64,000 nucleotides of DNA from assembly GCA_949825065.1 (NCBI GenBank), contig OX463864.1:17125327-17189326 (forward strand), given 5' to 3'. Under the pieces are notes generated by a model. The model was not told the DNA's origin, searched no databases, and saw only the letters and a program-made list of their open reading frames with translations. Positions 31,526 through 42,980 of this stretch are shown here, piece after piece. Source of the stretch: Odontocerum albicorne (taxonomy: Eukaryota; Arthropoda; Insecta; Trichoptera; Odontoceridae). The translations under genes and the position numbers were made by a program. Each line of letters opens with the position of its first letter. Within the stretch, counting starts at the first letter, position 1.

Positions 31526-31598
31526 ACATTGAAATATATTGGGGCTTATAACGTTCAACAAGTCGATTAATGTTTTAAGCCCCAATATATTTCAATGT
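31526..31598. ncRNA. Perfect 23-bp hairpin, miRNA-precursor-like
   Basis: The arms 31526-31548 and 31576-31598 are perfectly complementary (ACATTGAAATATATTGGGGC plus TTA). After one T-T mismatch a further six pairs form (AACGTT with AATGTT, one G-U), leaving a loop of about 13 nt. The size (73 nt) fits a microRNA or MITE-derived hairpin precursor. Expression is unknown. It could equally be a tiny foldback element. Confidence 0.4.
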
Positions 31599-31854
31599 AT
31601 CGTGCATTGGGAGCATTTTTTCATAAATTTAATAAAGCTTTCTCTTTTGGCTTTCCTACATTATGTATCCTGCTTCAGTGTCCACGTCTTGATCCCATAG
31701 AAGAGACGTGAGAAGATGTTGCAGCTCACCGTACTCATTGTTTTTTCTAAGCTCAGGTCTCGGCTTGTAAAAAAGGGAGACATCATTTTAATGAAAGTTC
31801 TTTTCCGCTATCTCTGTCCTTATTTATATTTCCTGAGAGGAATTCCGTTATAAA

Positions 31855-32115
31855 CAACGCCATCACGCCATGTCCCTATCGTGGTAGGCAGAGATAACTT
31901 ATCTTCACATCATCCTATCCTGGTTCACTTCTTTCGCTTATGCCGCGTCCATGCACGTCGTTGTGGAAATTTTCACATTAAAAAAGCTTTTCGCTATTAT
32001 CTCTCAAAATTAGGTCCTGCCAAACTTCTCGTACTTTGGATAGTACTCGTATGAATTATATTTTTTGTATCATTCATTCTTTCTACGTGGCCGAATCATC
32101 TCAATGATCCTTTCT
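31855..32115 (-). mobile_element. LINE 3' end, antisense
   Basis: ATCACGCCATGTCCCTATCG then AGGCAGAGATAAC, further complements of the LINE C-terminus, and TCTACGTGGCCGAATCATCT (complement of RWFGHV). Confidence 0.65.
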
Positions 32116-32274
32116 TCAATTTAAGCACAGTCTTATTACAATCAATATTGTTTTTTTTTGTATAACATTTTTCCCACACCTTTTACCATCTTGATGTTTA
32201 AGTAAAGACATCAAGCCATCCTATTAATGTCAAAAATATCCTATTTTTCATTTATACACGTTCCCATTGTCTTC

Positions 32275-32735
32275 TTCTTCATCATCTTATTTTAGGCCTG
32301 TTGGCCTGTTATGGTCCTGCATCATTGTTTGCCTCTTGCGACGTCGACTGCCAGCTGTCTTTCCATCTTTTGGGAGGTCATCCAGGAGGTCTGCTCGCTT
32401 GGGGGATACTGTCCCTGGCCATTCTTACGGCTCTTGGTTCCGCCATTCTGGATACGTGTTCGTTCCAGAACCTTCTTCTCTGTCATCCCCATTTGACAAT
32501 ATCTTCAACTTGGCACGTCCTTCGGATGTCTGTGTTACGTACTCTATCACGAAGGGTTTTGCCAGCGATACTCCTGAGTACCTTCATTTCGCTGGTTCGA
32601 AGGAGATTTTTGGTTCTGATAGTGTCGGCTCTGGACTCTATGATGTATGTCATTATGGGGCGGACACAGGTCTTGTATATCCTCCCCTTGCTTTGGATGT
32701 TCATATGCTTGTTTTTCCAGATAGTGTTCTTTAAA
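32275..32735 (-). pseudogene. LINE polyprotein C-terminus
   Basis: The minus strand reads KGRIYKTCVRPIMTYIIESR, then TKNLLRTSEMKVLRSIAGKT, LRDRVRNTDIRRTCQVEDIV and KWG. After a frame change come the NEHVSRM and RRSPGRPPKRWKDSW region. This is the standard reverse-transcriptase C-terminal tail. The 3' end carries a GATGATGAAGAAGAAG-type tail (minus strand), as in RTE-like elements. It is less decayed than the L-A copies and 5'-truncated. Confidence 0.85.
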
Positions 32736-33424
32736 CATCCGGAAATAGCTGCAATGTAATAATAAAAATAGATTACTTCAATATTTAAAAAAAATAGTAA
32801 TTGCATAGTAAATAGTTAATTTTCTTTAAATTACACTAGAAATAAAGTACAAAATATTTTATGAAAATGATTCAGTAATGTACGAGTACTTATCAATCGC
32901 GTATTATAAACTTCTTTTATAAAATTACCAGCAAATTAATAAATTCTTTCTCATCAAACATTTTGAATGCACTGCATCCACTAGTACGAATATGTGCCCA
33001 CATACAATTCCATCAAAATGATCTCAGTTCCACTTCTCACATCGCACACTCCAATATCTGCGGTGAATATGCAGATTGATATTGATCCTCACAGCATATT
33101 TCACGTCTCCTGTTCACCGAGCCAGAAACATGAGTAATGCATACAGGTTGCCACGGTTGAAGTCGCATTATCATATTGGCATAACATACTATGCAAGCAT
33201 AATATTAAGCTGATGATTACGTAATGTGCCGTCTTATAGACATACCTATCTATTATCAACATTAATAAACTGTACTTGAAAGTACAGTTTATTAATTGTG
33301 AATTGTAATCTTTAGCGAGCATTCTAAGAAGTATGTACATGTCTAAAATGTTTGCCAAATTATATATCACATTGTTTACTTTTTCAGGTAAGAGTCCCAC
33401 TTAATAAACTATATTATATTCATC
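32736..33424. other. No gene; 36-nt palindrome
   Basis: 33261-33296 is a perfect palindrome: arms ATTAATAAACTGTACTT and AAGTACAGTTTATTAAT with two central bases. The rest is AT-rich and unassigned. Confidence 0.6.
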
Positions 33425-33575
33425 AAAATTACGCCTTGTCCCTATTGAAGTAGTCAGAGAGGGAGAGAGAACAGACCCGCTTCATTCTATATAGGCAAAC
33501 GTCTTTCGCTTCTGCAATTTCCATACATACTTCTGCAATTTCCATATATACTTCTGCAATTTCCATATATTTCAT
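33425..33575 (-). mobile_element. LINE 3' end with a 23-bp triplication
   Basis: ATTACGCCTTGTCCCTATTG begins an antisense LINE end. Within it CTTCTGCAATTTCCATATAT is repeated three times (33511-33575). Confidence 0.6.
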
Positions 33576-33582
33576 GGGACGG

Positions 33583-34135
33583 TCGGTCCAAGAGCGAGGT
33601 CGACAGCCGTATACATCAGGCTAGACTTGCATTTAATAAAAGGTCGAAAATAATAGAATCAAATAATATAGACCTAAAACTGAGAATACTCCTCATCAAG
33701 ACCTATGTATGGAGTATCTTGATGTACGGCTGCGAGACATGGTGCCTATCCGAAAGAGATAGACGAAGACTAGAGGCTTTTGAGATGTGGTCCTATAGAA
33801 GACTATTAGGAATTTCCTGGAGAGACCGCATCACAAATGAAGAGGTTCTCCAACGAATCGAAGGAGGAAGGCACCTGCTCAGGATCCTGTCCGAAAGGCG
33901 TGCAAGATGGATCGGTCATGTAATACGACAAGAGGGCCTCTTGCATGCCATAATGGAGGGTATGTACGAGGGGACAAACTCTAGGGGACGCCCACGCCGA
34001 GAGTACCTGGAGGACCTGTTGGTGGACGTGCGCTGCTCAACATATACAGATTTAAAAAGAGCCGCACAGGACAGGGGGAATGGAGGAGAAGAGTTGAAAT
34101 TGCTGCAAACCAGTCTTAAGACTGCAACCACGGAG
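33583..34135 (+). pseudogene. LINE polyprotein C-terminus, well preserved
   Basis: One open frame runs from DGRSKSEVDSRIHQARLAFN, then NNIDLKLRILLIKTYVWSIL, MYGCETWCLSERDRRRLEAF, EMWSYRRLLGISWRDRITNE and RARWIGHVIRQ to GRPRREYLEDLL. This is the end of a non-LTR retrotransposon reverse transcriptase (the YGCETW...GHVIR...RGRPR order). It is 5'-truncated, so the RT catalytic motif is missing, but it contains no internal stop. It represents a different and younger LINE family than L-A. Confidence 0.9.
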
Positions 34136-34295
34136 AGAGAATTTTCATACACCTCGTCATGCTCACTATCCTTTTATAAAGCCTTTTCACTCTTCCCTTT
34201 TTTTAGACAGATTCTTAATTCTCTATTTTCTTAATCTTTTCGTGGCTTCTTTACTACTAGTATAGTTATTCTTGTGAACCTTTTTATAAATCCTG

Positions 34296-34500
34296 ACGAC
34301 CTCCGTGGCCTAGTTCGTAAGACGCTTATCTCCCAACCCGGAGGTTGCGGGTTCGATTCCCGTTGGAACCCAGATTAAAAAAAAGGATTTCAGTGTGGTT
34401 TTCTCTTAAGTCCTCTTTAACATCTTTCTGGTTGATTGGAAGATATTGGCACATGGCAATAAGCCCGCTATTAACAAGTGTTATACAATGAATGTTTATT
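34296..34500 (+). mobile_element. tRNA-derived SINE, best copy
   Basis: Head GACCTCCGTGGCCTAGTTCG with A-box, then an anticodon-arm-like CTCCCAACCCGGAG, and a perfect B-box GGTTCGATTCC. Body: TTTAACATCTTTCTGGTTGA, then CACATGGCAATAAGCCCG. The head looks like an RNA polymerase III promoter. It is too diverged and lacks a proper acceptor stem, so it is not a functional tRNA. Confidence 0.9.
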
Positions 34501-34509
34501 TTACTAATT

Positions 34510-34790
34510 ATTCTTATACATACATATAATCAAGCAACTTGCCTGACGGGTAAGGCAAAGAGGACAGAACGCCAGACGTTTTCTCGACACATCCAACGCC
34601 TCTTCTACATCCACATACAATACATACGATTTCTCTGACGTTCTACGTTTCTTTCTTTCAAATTGTCATTCACTTTCACTCATATTTGCACGATATGTTT
34701 TATTAGTATATCTCAATCCCTTATTACTTCATTCCGTGTTCTATCATACATCGTCACCCTATTTATTCGTCACCTTTCTTTCTTTTTTTC
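34510..34790 (-). mobile_element. LINE 3' end, antisense
   Basis: Tail ATACATACATATAATC, then TTGCCTGACGGGTAAGGCAA and CTTTCAAATTGTCATTCAC (complement of VNDNL). Confidence 0.65.
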
Positions 34791-35678
34791 TTTCATCCAG
34801 GTTCTCTTCCGTACTTCACAGTTCGTACTGTTATATGATAGTTGTTGTGTTCTATTATATTATGTTTGCGGATTTCGATACTGTCTTTTCGATAAAAAAA
34901 GAATTATTTTAATGTATGTGTGCTATCTTTCGTTCAGCATTATGGCTATTGTCCAGTTTGTTTGGATTAACAGTTAGAATTAAACTAGCTACGTTGTGAA
35001 ATATTCTATAGCTTAAATTAATAAATTCAGTTGAATGTAATTTCTTTCATTAAAGTTAAATTGGAAATAAAAATAATGAAAATATTTTGTCAGAAACGAA
35101 ATTAGGGGATAACTCATGAAAATCCAATTTCGTTTCAGACTCAAAAATTTGGCGAAATTGACCGCTCCATTACACGATGAGCTTTGAGAGTTAATTAGAA
35201 ACTGCAGGTTCAATCGCAGAAAGGAGAATTGGAACGATAATTCAGTGGGTCGCATCGCCCGATCCGGGCCACTGGCAGTAGCAATTCGGGACGAAATGAG
35301 AGAAACCTCGGCTCTTTCATTTCGTTACAAAACTCTTTGGGATACATTCAGGTTATTACACCAAGTAGCGTGATGAGCGGGTTCAATTGACAAAATTGGA
35401 TGTTTTTATACAAAAATCACCCATTTTACTTAACACGTTTATTCATTCATTCGTTACTTTCCATGCCCAGACCATGAATTGATAATAATACCACGTGTTT
35501 CCAATATGAGGAAATTGAAATAACCCTAATTTTCGCATTAGCCAGTCTTCACCTAGAATATATGCTCCATTATCGGGATTATAGTTCCGATGTTTGGGCA
35601 AGTTAGCATGCGTTTTGAATCCTACATATCCTCACAATCATTTTCAACGCTAATTTCGTTCAAAAATCTTAACATGTT
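34791..35678. other. No gene; one short strong hairpin
   Basis: 35089-35103 and 35126-35140 pair in 14 of 15 positions (GTCAGAAACGAAATT with AATTTCGTTTCAGAC), loop 22 nt. 35230-35320 is GC-richer. Nothing else recognised. Confidence 0.45.
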
Positions 35679-35928
35679 CACCTTGCATCAAACTACCCCT
35701 AATCAAAGTCTATACAGTGATCTCTAAGTAGGCCAAGCAGTTGTTATCCAAGTAACATATTTCCTGAAAGCTCCACCTAGTCTTCAGGTGATTCCCCTCC
35801 CCCCACCTTGCATCAAACTACCCCTAATCAAAGTCTATACAGTGATCTCTAAGTAGGCCAAGCAGTTGTTATCCAAGTAACATATTTCCTGAAAGCTCCA
35901 CCTAGTCTTCAGGTGATTTCCCTCTCCC
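35679..35928 (+). repeat. 125-bp direct duplication, near-identical
   Basis: Two copies from CACCTTGCATCAAACTACCC to CTTCAGGTGATT, separated by exactly 125 bp, with essentially no differences except near the C-rich junction. A recent event. Confidence 0.95.
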
Positions 35929-36884
35929 CCCTTTTTTTTAAAGAACTGAGTTATTTTCAGTTCTTTCGCTTTTTAATGCTACTTTCATAATATATCCCCA
36001 TCTCTGCATATTTCCTTTGCATCTAGTCATGTCTGAAGCTTACATAATGCGTATAAAAAAATGTTTATAGAGCTATTGAGCAACTCAAAAATAGCACTGT
36101 ATAAAACTCTTATTTTTTCGTAAAGAATGACGAGTGTTTTTTTTTCAAATCTGTCATAAATTTAAAATAAAATACGTAGGTTTACAATAGTTCAGTTCGA
36201 TCCCACCTCCACATACGCTGTTATCGGGGACAGAATAAGTCCCCATCCAGCGCGATCTGCTCTAGAAGATCGAAATCTTCTTTATTTTTTTGTTTATATG
36301 ATAGTGTTGTGTCAATTGTTTTAACTTTTAATCTAATTTGATATAAATCTAACGTTTTATTTTAATGTCAAGTCTGAAGTCAATTGTATATTCATACAGA
36401 TTTCTTTTGTTAATAAACAAAAGAACTACATTTTTATGAAATAAATAAAAGAGAACAAAGGGTTAATGGATTCAAGGAAACGTTAGCATTCTCGTCTAAT
36501 GTACTCGTAGCTCTACTCGTATTTTTTGAAAGGTCAATTTTTAACCTTTGAACTATGTCGGATTATTTTTTCCTACATTTATTTCTTTATCTTTAATTAC
36601 AACTATTGTGTATATTTTCTCTTATTCTGTCCAGGTGATTAGCAGGATTATTGTCATTCTGATATTTTTAAAAGCTATTGTGATGTTTTTCGTATAAATA
36701 TTGGAGGGTGAGTTCGTTAGTTCGAGTAAAGCATTGTTTCTCAACCTTTTAATCATAGTGACCCCCAAAATATATTAAAAATAAAATTAAGACTTCGCAA
36801 CCCTCCTGCAAAGACTCAATATATTTTCGATGAATAATGAAAAGACCTTTAAGTCAGTGACATTGAAAATTAAATACAGGAATA
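35929..36884. other. No feature seen
   Basis: A 10-bp-stem hairpin TTCTTTTGTT-AATA-AACAAAAGAA near 36404, and two ACTCGTA words near 36513-36530. No coding signal. Confidence 0.4.
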
Positions 36885-37215
36885 ATCTATTATCGTTATT
36901 TATAGTTAAGGCATTAATATTGTGGAGGTTTAAAGACATTGTAATATAATTTGTTTTATCAAACATTGTTTATTCCACTTTTTGTAATGGTATAACCCTA
37001 CCAGTTTCAAGGAATTCACCTCATCATCAGGGGAGCACAAACAAGACTGGCTTCTGTTCAAACTGGTACCGAGATACACGCTTCTAACGGTAAACATTCG
37101 GGTTGGGGACTGGGGGTTGGGGGAGGCATTGGAGGACCTCGGCGAGCAGCGGAGAGATTCTTGGGATATATGTGTTTGACAAATGTTCACCTCGATGCAA
37201 TGACTCAGAAATTTC
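36885..37215 (-). repeat. Family A, full-length copy
   Basis: Contains all segments: TATAGTTAAGGCATTAATAT, ATCAAACATTGTTTATTCC, the core complement, GAACTGGTACCGAGATACAC, the G-rich body (GGTTGGGGACTGGGGGTTGG) and the end near GATGCAATGACTCAGAAATT. The 86-codon minus frame across it is chance. Confidence 0.9.
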
Positions 37216-37424
37216 TATTTTTATTTTTACGGAAGTATTTAATTATTACCGATTAATGGTTAAATATTTAACATAAATAGAAATCCTAATTTTTATCTCC
37301 TTACTTGTTGAAGACTTCTAATTAGTCACTCATTTCTTCTCCACTTTTTCAGTATATTTTAATTCATCTTTTTATTTAGTTTTTCTCTATTTATTGGTTT
37401 CTTTAGTATTTATATCCATCTTAA

Positions 37425-38040
37425 TCATCATCAACACCGTGTTCCTACTGGGGTAGGTAGAGATAACAGATATCGACTTCATAATTCGATTGTGCCCGTC
37501 CATACCACGGGTACTCTCTTATTATGAAGGATGTTAACTCTTTCAGACTATGCTTACTTTGACCGTGCCACGTTTTTGTAGATCTTCCCAGACTTCTTGT
37601 TATTTCTATACAAGTCGTATAAATTATTTCTGTTAATCTGTATCATTGATCCTTTCTACGTAGCCAAACCATCTCAATGCTCCTTTTTTAATCTTCTATA
37701 ATACTACATCATCTTACGATTAGCATTCTTCCCTAATATCCTCTTCCTCATTCTGTCAGGCGTTGTTTTCACACATTTTTCGTAACGCTCTCATATATAT
37801 CGCTTTTATCTTACTTTCATCTCTTTTTTGCTACATTTAAGTTTCGCTTGCACATTGTAACATAATGTTGGGATTTAGAAACTATTGGGATATACAGATA
37901 AAACAGATCTCCACATAATCCTATCCTGGCACACATCATTCACTTCTGCTGTAACCATACATCTCATGCATACTTCCCTTTTAAGGTGACCCATGTTTAT
38001 TTTTTTAATATCTCTTCATCTATCCATTTATTAATGTCTT
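37425..38040 (-). mobile_element. LINE 3' debris, antisense, two pieces
   Basis: ACCGTGTTCCTACTGGGGTA then AGGTAGAGATAACAG begins the first piece (to about 37800), with TACGTAGCCAAACCATCTCA (complement of RWFGYV). A second end starts near 37890 (GATCTCCACATAATCCTATC). Confidence 0.6.
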
Positions 38041-38934
38041 AATTTTGAGTGTTTCTCTCCGATTTGGAATATGTCATATCTAACGATTTTTAGATACGTC
38101 TATTAGCTCGGTATTAGTTCGTCTGTCCTTTCATATAATGTCTTCCATATATCTGTTTCTTAAGTATTATCCTATTCAAAAACTTACCTTCTGCACATGT
38201 AGATAGAAAATTAATTCCCCAGCTAAGTATATTACTAAGTTGTATTTATCTACAAACCAACTTTTAGAAAACTCGTTCAAATTATCAATAGTAAATTGAG
38301 ATTTTATTAGTTCTCATCGTATTGTAGGCTCAGAGTAGAAAGTAGAAATACTGAAATAACACGCAATTACTTAAATAGCTAAGAAATAATGTTAACTGCT
38401 TTTACTTTTATATTATTTGGCGAAAAAGAACACGTTGAATCCTTACAATTTCATCATTTTGTGAATAACGAGAATTAAACTCCATTATCATAAGTTCATA
38501 TTCTTCATAAAGCTGTTGCCCATCTGCAATGTCCGCAAACCCGAGGAGTGACTGTATTTTAATGCACGTCCACCGTCATTACCTCGTCTTCAAGTGAGCA
38601 GATACTTTGGCCCGCTTCCAATATCTTCTAACGCTGCACTATCTCCCTGATTTAAGCTTTTCCATCAGGAATATCGCTGTGCTTCTTGAACATTGTAAGT
38701 ACTGCTAGTAGAGCAGTTTAAAAAGCAGGGACGTTACGAAAGTAGATAAAAAATAATGTCTCAAAAATTTAATATGAAGCACCAAATCGAAATGCTACTT
38801 TCAAAATCCGTATAGGAAGGCTTATATCATAAAGACATTCAAGGTACTCAAGGGGACACTTTTTAACATATTTAAGATTATGTAAGCAATGTGAGTGTTT
38901 TCGATCATTAAATGGCTTTCAAGAATTAAGTCTT
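38041..38934. other. No feature seen
   Basis: AT-rich. A somewhat GC-richer block at 38520-38690 has no recognisable frame. Confidence 0.35.
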
Positions 38935-39040
38935 GTTTGCGCTCCCCTGAAGATGAGGTGAAAGCCTTGAAACCGGTAGAATTATACCGCCACAAAAAAG
39001 TGGAATAAACAGTGTTTGATAAAAATAAATTACAATTAAA
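38935..39040 (+). repeat. Family A core copy
   Basis: CTCCCCTGAAGATGAGGTGA to CAGTGTTTGATAAAAATAAA. The body is absent. Confidence 0.88.
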
Positions 39041-39179
39041 TTTTACCTTTGAACTGGTCAGAGTATATATCTGAGGAACACGTTTCAGATATAATTCAGT
39101 ACGATCTGCAGGTTATTTTAGAGTAAAGTATTATTTTAGAGATGTAGTGCTGGTGACGCATGCTGAGGATACCTTAAAC

Positions 39180-39500
39180 GGTGCGGTCCATCAATCTATC
39201 CAGCATACAAACATTTGATAACCACGACAGTCTTTCCAGGATTTATCTGTGACGAGTACTTGAATTTTTCGACCATATGGTACGCAGAGAAGAAGAGTAT
39301 TTGGAAAGACTCGTGTTAATGGGTAGTGTGAAGGGACTTAGAGGCAGAGGTAAACCACCAACCCGATGGACTAAACAAGTATAGTGCGCATTTGGATCCT
39401 ATGTGACGGCAGCACTCCTAGTGGCCCAAAGCAGAGACATTCGTTGTGTGCAAAATTGGATAGATGGACCGGAGAGTTCACAACTAATTCATAAGTAATC
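39180..39500 (+). pseudogene. LINE C-terminus (second type)
   Basis: Reads FFDHMVRREEEYLERLVLMG, then SVKGLRGRGKPPTRWTKQV, stop, and VAQSRDIRCVQNWID. This is the terminal LINE motif GHxxRRxxxxLEKLxxxGxVxGxRxRGRxPTRW. A related tail is at 62340. Confidence 0.85.
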
Positions 39501-40261
39501 GACCAAGAAGATTAAATATTAAAATTTTGTCTGCTTTTTTTTGTTGCAATCTATATAGAATGAAACATTAAGTGTTGTTACTGATTCAGCTTTAGCACCA
39601 TTTGTACTTTATAACCTAGGTAATTTTAAGCCTTAAATCACAAGGACGAATAATAGACCAAAACAATAAAATTTTACAATTATAATCAAAATCAAAGAAA
39701 ATGCTTAAATTTAAACTGTTTTGATGTCTGAAAATAAGTTTAGGACATTCTGTATACTGTGTATTTAAATTGTCGTATTCGTGTGATCGTCCACGTCACA
39801 CCACTGTAAAGTGTCACTTAACTGTGTAACGCAAAAGTGGGACGTAGTTGCAGAGTGGAATTTAATAGAGAAAATGATCGCAATAACTTTATATTACGCC
39901 GTATCCTGGTGACACGCCGCCACTCTGCATGCCCCTGTTTTTGGGATATTAACTTCACTTTTGGACAGTATAGCCCATTAACTGGTTAACCCATTTCCAT
40001 CCAAAGTCTCGAACAATTATTAAAAATAATTGGAATTAATTTTTAAGATTATTGCATTATTTTAAATATTTTATCATTCATCTGTTTGTTTTGATGTTAA
40101 TAACTTAAAAGCCATCATCTCTATCCCTTAACTTTACAACATCTGTGCTGTATCTCTATCATATATTTAAGCAGCCTATCTGGTTAGGTGAGAATACTTC
40201 ATTGAAAATTTATAAAAAGCGAGAAAATGTAAAACAAAACCACATGCACTACACTTTGTTT
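39501..40261. other. No feature seen
   Basis: No open frame or repeat recognised. Confidence 0.35.
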
Positions 40262-40610
40262 GTGTTGTAATGTACACTGTTGTGTCTAGTAATGTACACT
40301 TTATTTATATTGTTGTCGAGTAATAATGTACACTTTGTTTATATTATCGAGTGATGATGCACACTTTGTTTATATTGTCGTTGGGTAATAATTTACACTT
40401 TGTTTTTATTGTTGTCGAGTAATAATGTACACTTGGTTTATATTGTTGTCAAGTAATAATGTACAGTTTGTTTTTATTGTAATCGAGTAATAATGTACAC
40501 TTTGTTTATATTTTTGTCGAGTAATAATGTTCACTTTGTTTATATTGTTGTTGGATAATGTACACTTTGTTTTTATCGTTGTTGAGTAAGAATTGACACT
40601 TTTTTATTGT
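40262..40610 (+). repeat. ~34-bp degenerate minisatellite
   Basis: About ten units of TAATAATGTACACTTTGTTT plus ATATTGTTGTCGAG with indels (28-36 bp). Confidence 0.9.
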
Positions 40611-41504
40611 CGTGCGTAATCGAGCCTTGTTTGAACATGTAAATTGCAAATAAAAACATTAACAACATACATAGGCTGAACTTTTTTTATGCTAGAATTT
40701 ACACTTCCATACGTGTGTGTATTTATGAATATTGTAGTTGATCGCAAGGAAAAGCGCTCGTTTTTCTTTGAATATCATAGACACAAATTAACGTTATACG
40801 AGTATATAATACGAGTATGTTATACAAGTATAATTACGAGTATATAAATGATTTTTTTTTTACTTAATTTAGTTTTAAAAGTGTCTTTTTCAAAATTATT
40901 GTCTTCAATAGTTAAATTTTTTTTATTATTTGATATTATTTAATATTTTTTGAAGATATTGACGAACAGCAATTCAATTAGACAAACCGGTTAACAACGT
41001 ACGAAACATATTCTCTCATTTTATTGTATATAATGTTTCTTAGTTCCGTTCGTTTATGAACGGGTTAACTAAACTTTTAGACAAAATAGGACATTAGCCG
41101 GTTAAGTAGGGGGCCGGTTTGGACGTAGCATTACACGATTGACGACCTCCAGTTACTAGGAAACTGTTACGCCACTGGTTTTCTGGGTAAATTCGTTTTG
41201 ATGGGGTTTCCACTTGAAGCAAAATTATGCGATAATTGCATTTAAGCAGATTGCTGCTCTTGGAAACGCTGGAATATGGAATTTTAGATTACGGCTCCTT
41301 CGACTAAAGTTAATAATGTTCCGAAAGAGAAACTTCTTATTTTGACATCTCTGGCCGTGGGAGCTTTGCTAGTAAACTTTAAGCTTCAATCTTGTTCCTT
41401 CAGCCTTTTGTTATTTTTGTATTATTTTGGATCGATCCTGCAGATAACATTTTTTGGTGATAAATAACATTTTGTGGTAGCATAAAATGCCGAAAAATTG
41501 CTTA
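40611..41504. other. No gene
   Basis: ATACGAGTAT-type words cluster at 40795-40845 (three in 50 bp). 41090-41200 is GC-richer. Nothing coding. Confidence 0.35.
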
Positions 41505-41850
41505 CCATATATACATACCATACATACATACATATCTTCACGTCGTGTCCCTTGCGGGATAGAAAAAGAGGACAGATCTCCAAACTTTTCTATACAATCA
41601 CAACTTTCGCCTCCTTCATATTCATACATCTCGTCATACACAATCTTCTATCATTCACTCTTCTCACTTTACCTTGTTACAAAATCTGGTCCATTTGGTC
41701 CAGCCATGTTTTCCTATCTTCATCTTCCACGTACACCTTAATCTTCTGACAGGTATACTAGCTTAGTTATACGAGTATTTTCATCTTAATTCATTTTAAT
41801 TATCTTCACATGTCTAAACCCTCTTAAAGCTTTATCTTACTTATTTATTT
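41505..41850 (-). mobile_element. LINE 3' end, antisense
   Basis: ACATACATACATATCTTCAC then TGTCCCTTGCGGGATAG (complement of the PARD-type tail), HDEMYE and the RGRGR region. Terminates near the L-A SKMK block. Confidence 0.75.
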
Positions 41851-41866
41851 GATATATACTATATCC

Positions 41867-41947
41867 TTAATGTCGAGTGTGTGTCGACATAGGAGCCACG
41901 GGTGTAAAATTGATGTCTAGTTAGGCTCAACACAATACCGCAAAGGG
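41867..41947. mobile_element. Possible small TTAA MITE remnant
   Basis: TTAA follows at 41948-41951 with an inverted CCCTTTGCGGT end. The near-palindrome ATGTCGA...TCGACAT sits just inside the other side, next to CCTTAA. It resembles the left part of the 12207 MITE. Confidence 0.45.
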
Positions 41948-41951
41948 TTAA

Positions 41952-42530
41952 ACATGCATTTCATCTATGCATACATTTCTGATGTCTTCATTCCACCTTC
42001 TTTCAAACACACTCCAATAATTTTTCTTAGTTCACCCATGTCCACAGCATTAATCTAACTATTATTCTTCTTCTGCCAAGTCCCAGTTTCACTTTCATAT
42101 TCAATACACCAAGGAAGACTTTAACACACTATTTAATTTTTGAGCGAAGAAAAATATCACTTCCTAAAATGAATATTAAAAGGTCCTTGTTTTAGTAATG
42201 CAACATTCACGAATGGACAGGTATCTATCCATACAGTTGAGGAGCTGTTCCGTGCCGCCAAAGACAGAGGTGTTGTCTAAGATTGTTCGCAAAAATCAGG
42301 GAAACTGTTCACAACACCTGAAGAAGATTTATCTTTAAACTTTTTCCCTATTAGAACAGATATTCACTTCATTTTATTATCCTGGCAGACGTCTTTTGCT
42401 TCTGGGGCGTTCATTCATCTCTTCATGCATACTCTCCTATCATAAATACTATCGTCTCTTCCTTCTTAGAATTTTATTCATTTGATCTTGTCACATTTTT
42501 CAAGGTTTACTAGGACATATCTTTGAAGAG
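41952..42530. mobile_element. Several LINE fragments
   Basis: 41960-42125 is antisense L-A (TTTCTGATGTCTTCATTCC, complement of an RT C-terminal block). 42185-42320 is a sense C-terminus (GAGGAGCTGTTCCGTGCCGC, ELFRAAKDRG). 42360-42520 is antisense again. Confidence 0.5.
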
Positions 42531-42834
42531 ACACTTTCAAAAAAGTTACTGCATTATACTCGTATAAATAACAATATATCTTTTAAGGGCCACTATTTAA
42601 TGTTCTTTTAATAATGTTTATTGTTTTCTCTTTTTTTTCAGGTGAGTCTCTTTCAATCGCGAGTTCTTCATATATCAATCGACTAAGGGTATTTATGGAA
42701 AAAAGTTTTTTTTATTAGGGCTAAACATATTCTTAGTTGTAACGAGAAATATCAATATTAATTCTTTTTGTAATTTATACACAAGGTATCGGTACTGCGG
42801 TCATTAGATTATGTAATTTCCGGAATCTGAATAT

Positions 42835-42980
42835 ATTCGCTTATAAAGTCACTTATAAAGAGAAGATGAACTACAAAGAAACTTTTGTATATATTTTAGT
42901 TCGATATGTGATTAGTAACACATTCGAATTGAGGTCTAGTGTAGTGTTTGTATGTAGTGTTCATATAGTACTCGTATTCA
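42835..42980 (+). repeat. Family C tail
   Basis: GAAGATGAACTACAAAGAAA, then TTCGATATGTGATTAGTAAC and ACACATTCGAATTGAGGTCT then AGTGTAGTGT. It shows the single, unexpanded form of the sequence that is tandemly repeated at 57.6 and 60.4 kb. Confidence 0.8.

Noticed and set aside
32267..32759. Plus-strand proteins of 152 and 155 residues
   Set aside because: Antisense of a LINE C-terminus that reads clearly on the minus strand.
34296..34372. A tRNA gene
   Set aside because: A- and B-boxes are present, but the acceptor arms do not pair and the head is fused to a repeated SINE body seen at several loci.
36930..37190. 86-codon minus frame (and the similar 87-codon frame at 53495-53758)
   Set aside because: Both are the same chance frame through family A copies; no conserved codon pattern in the other copies.
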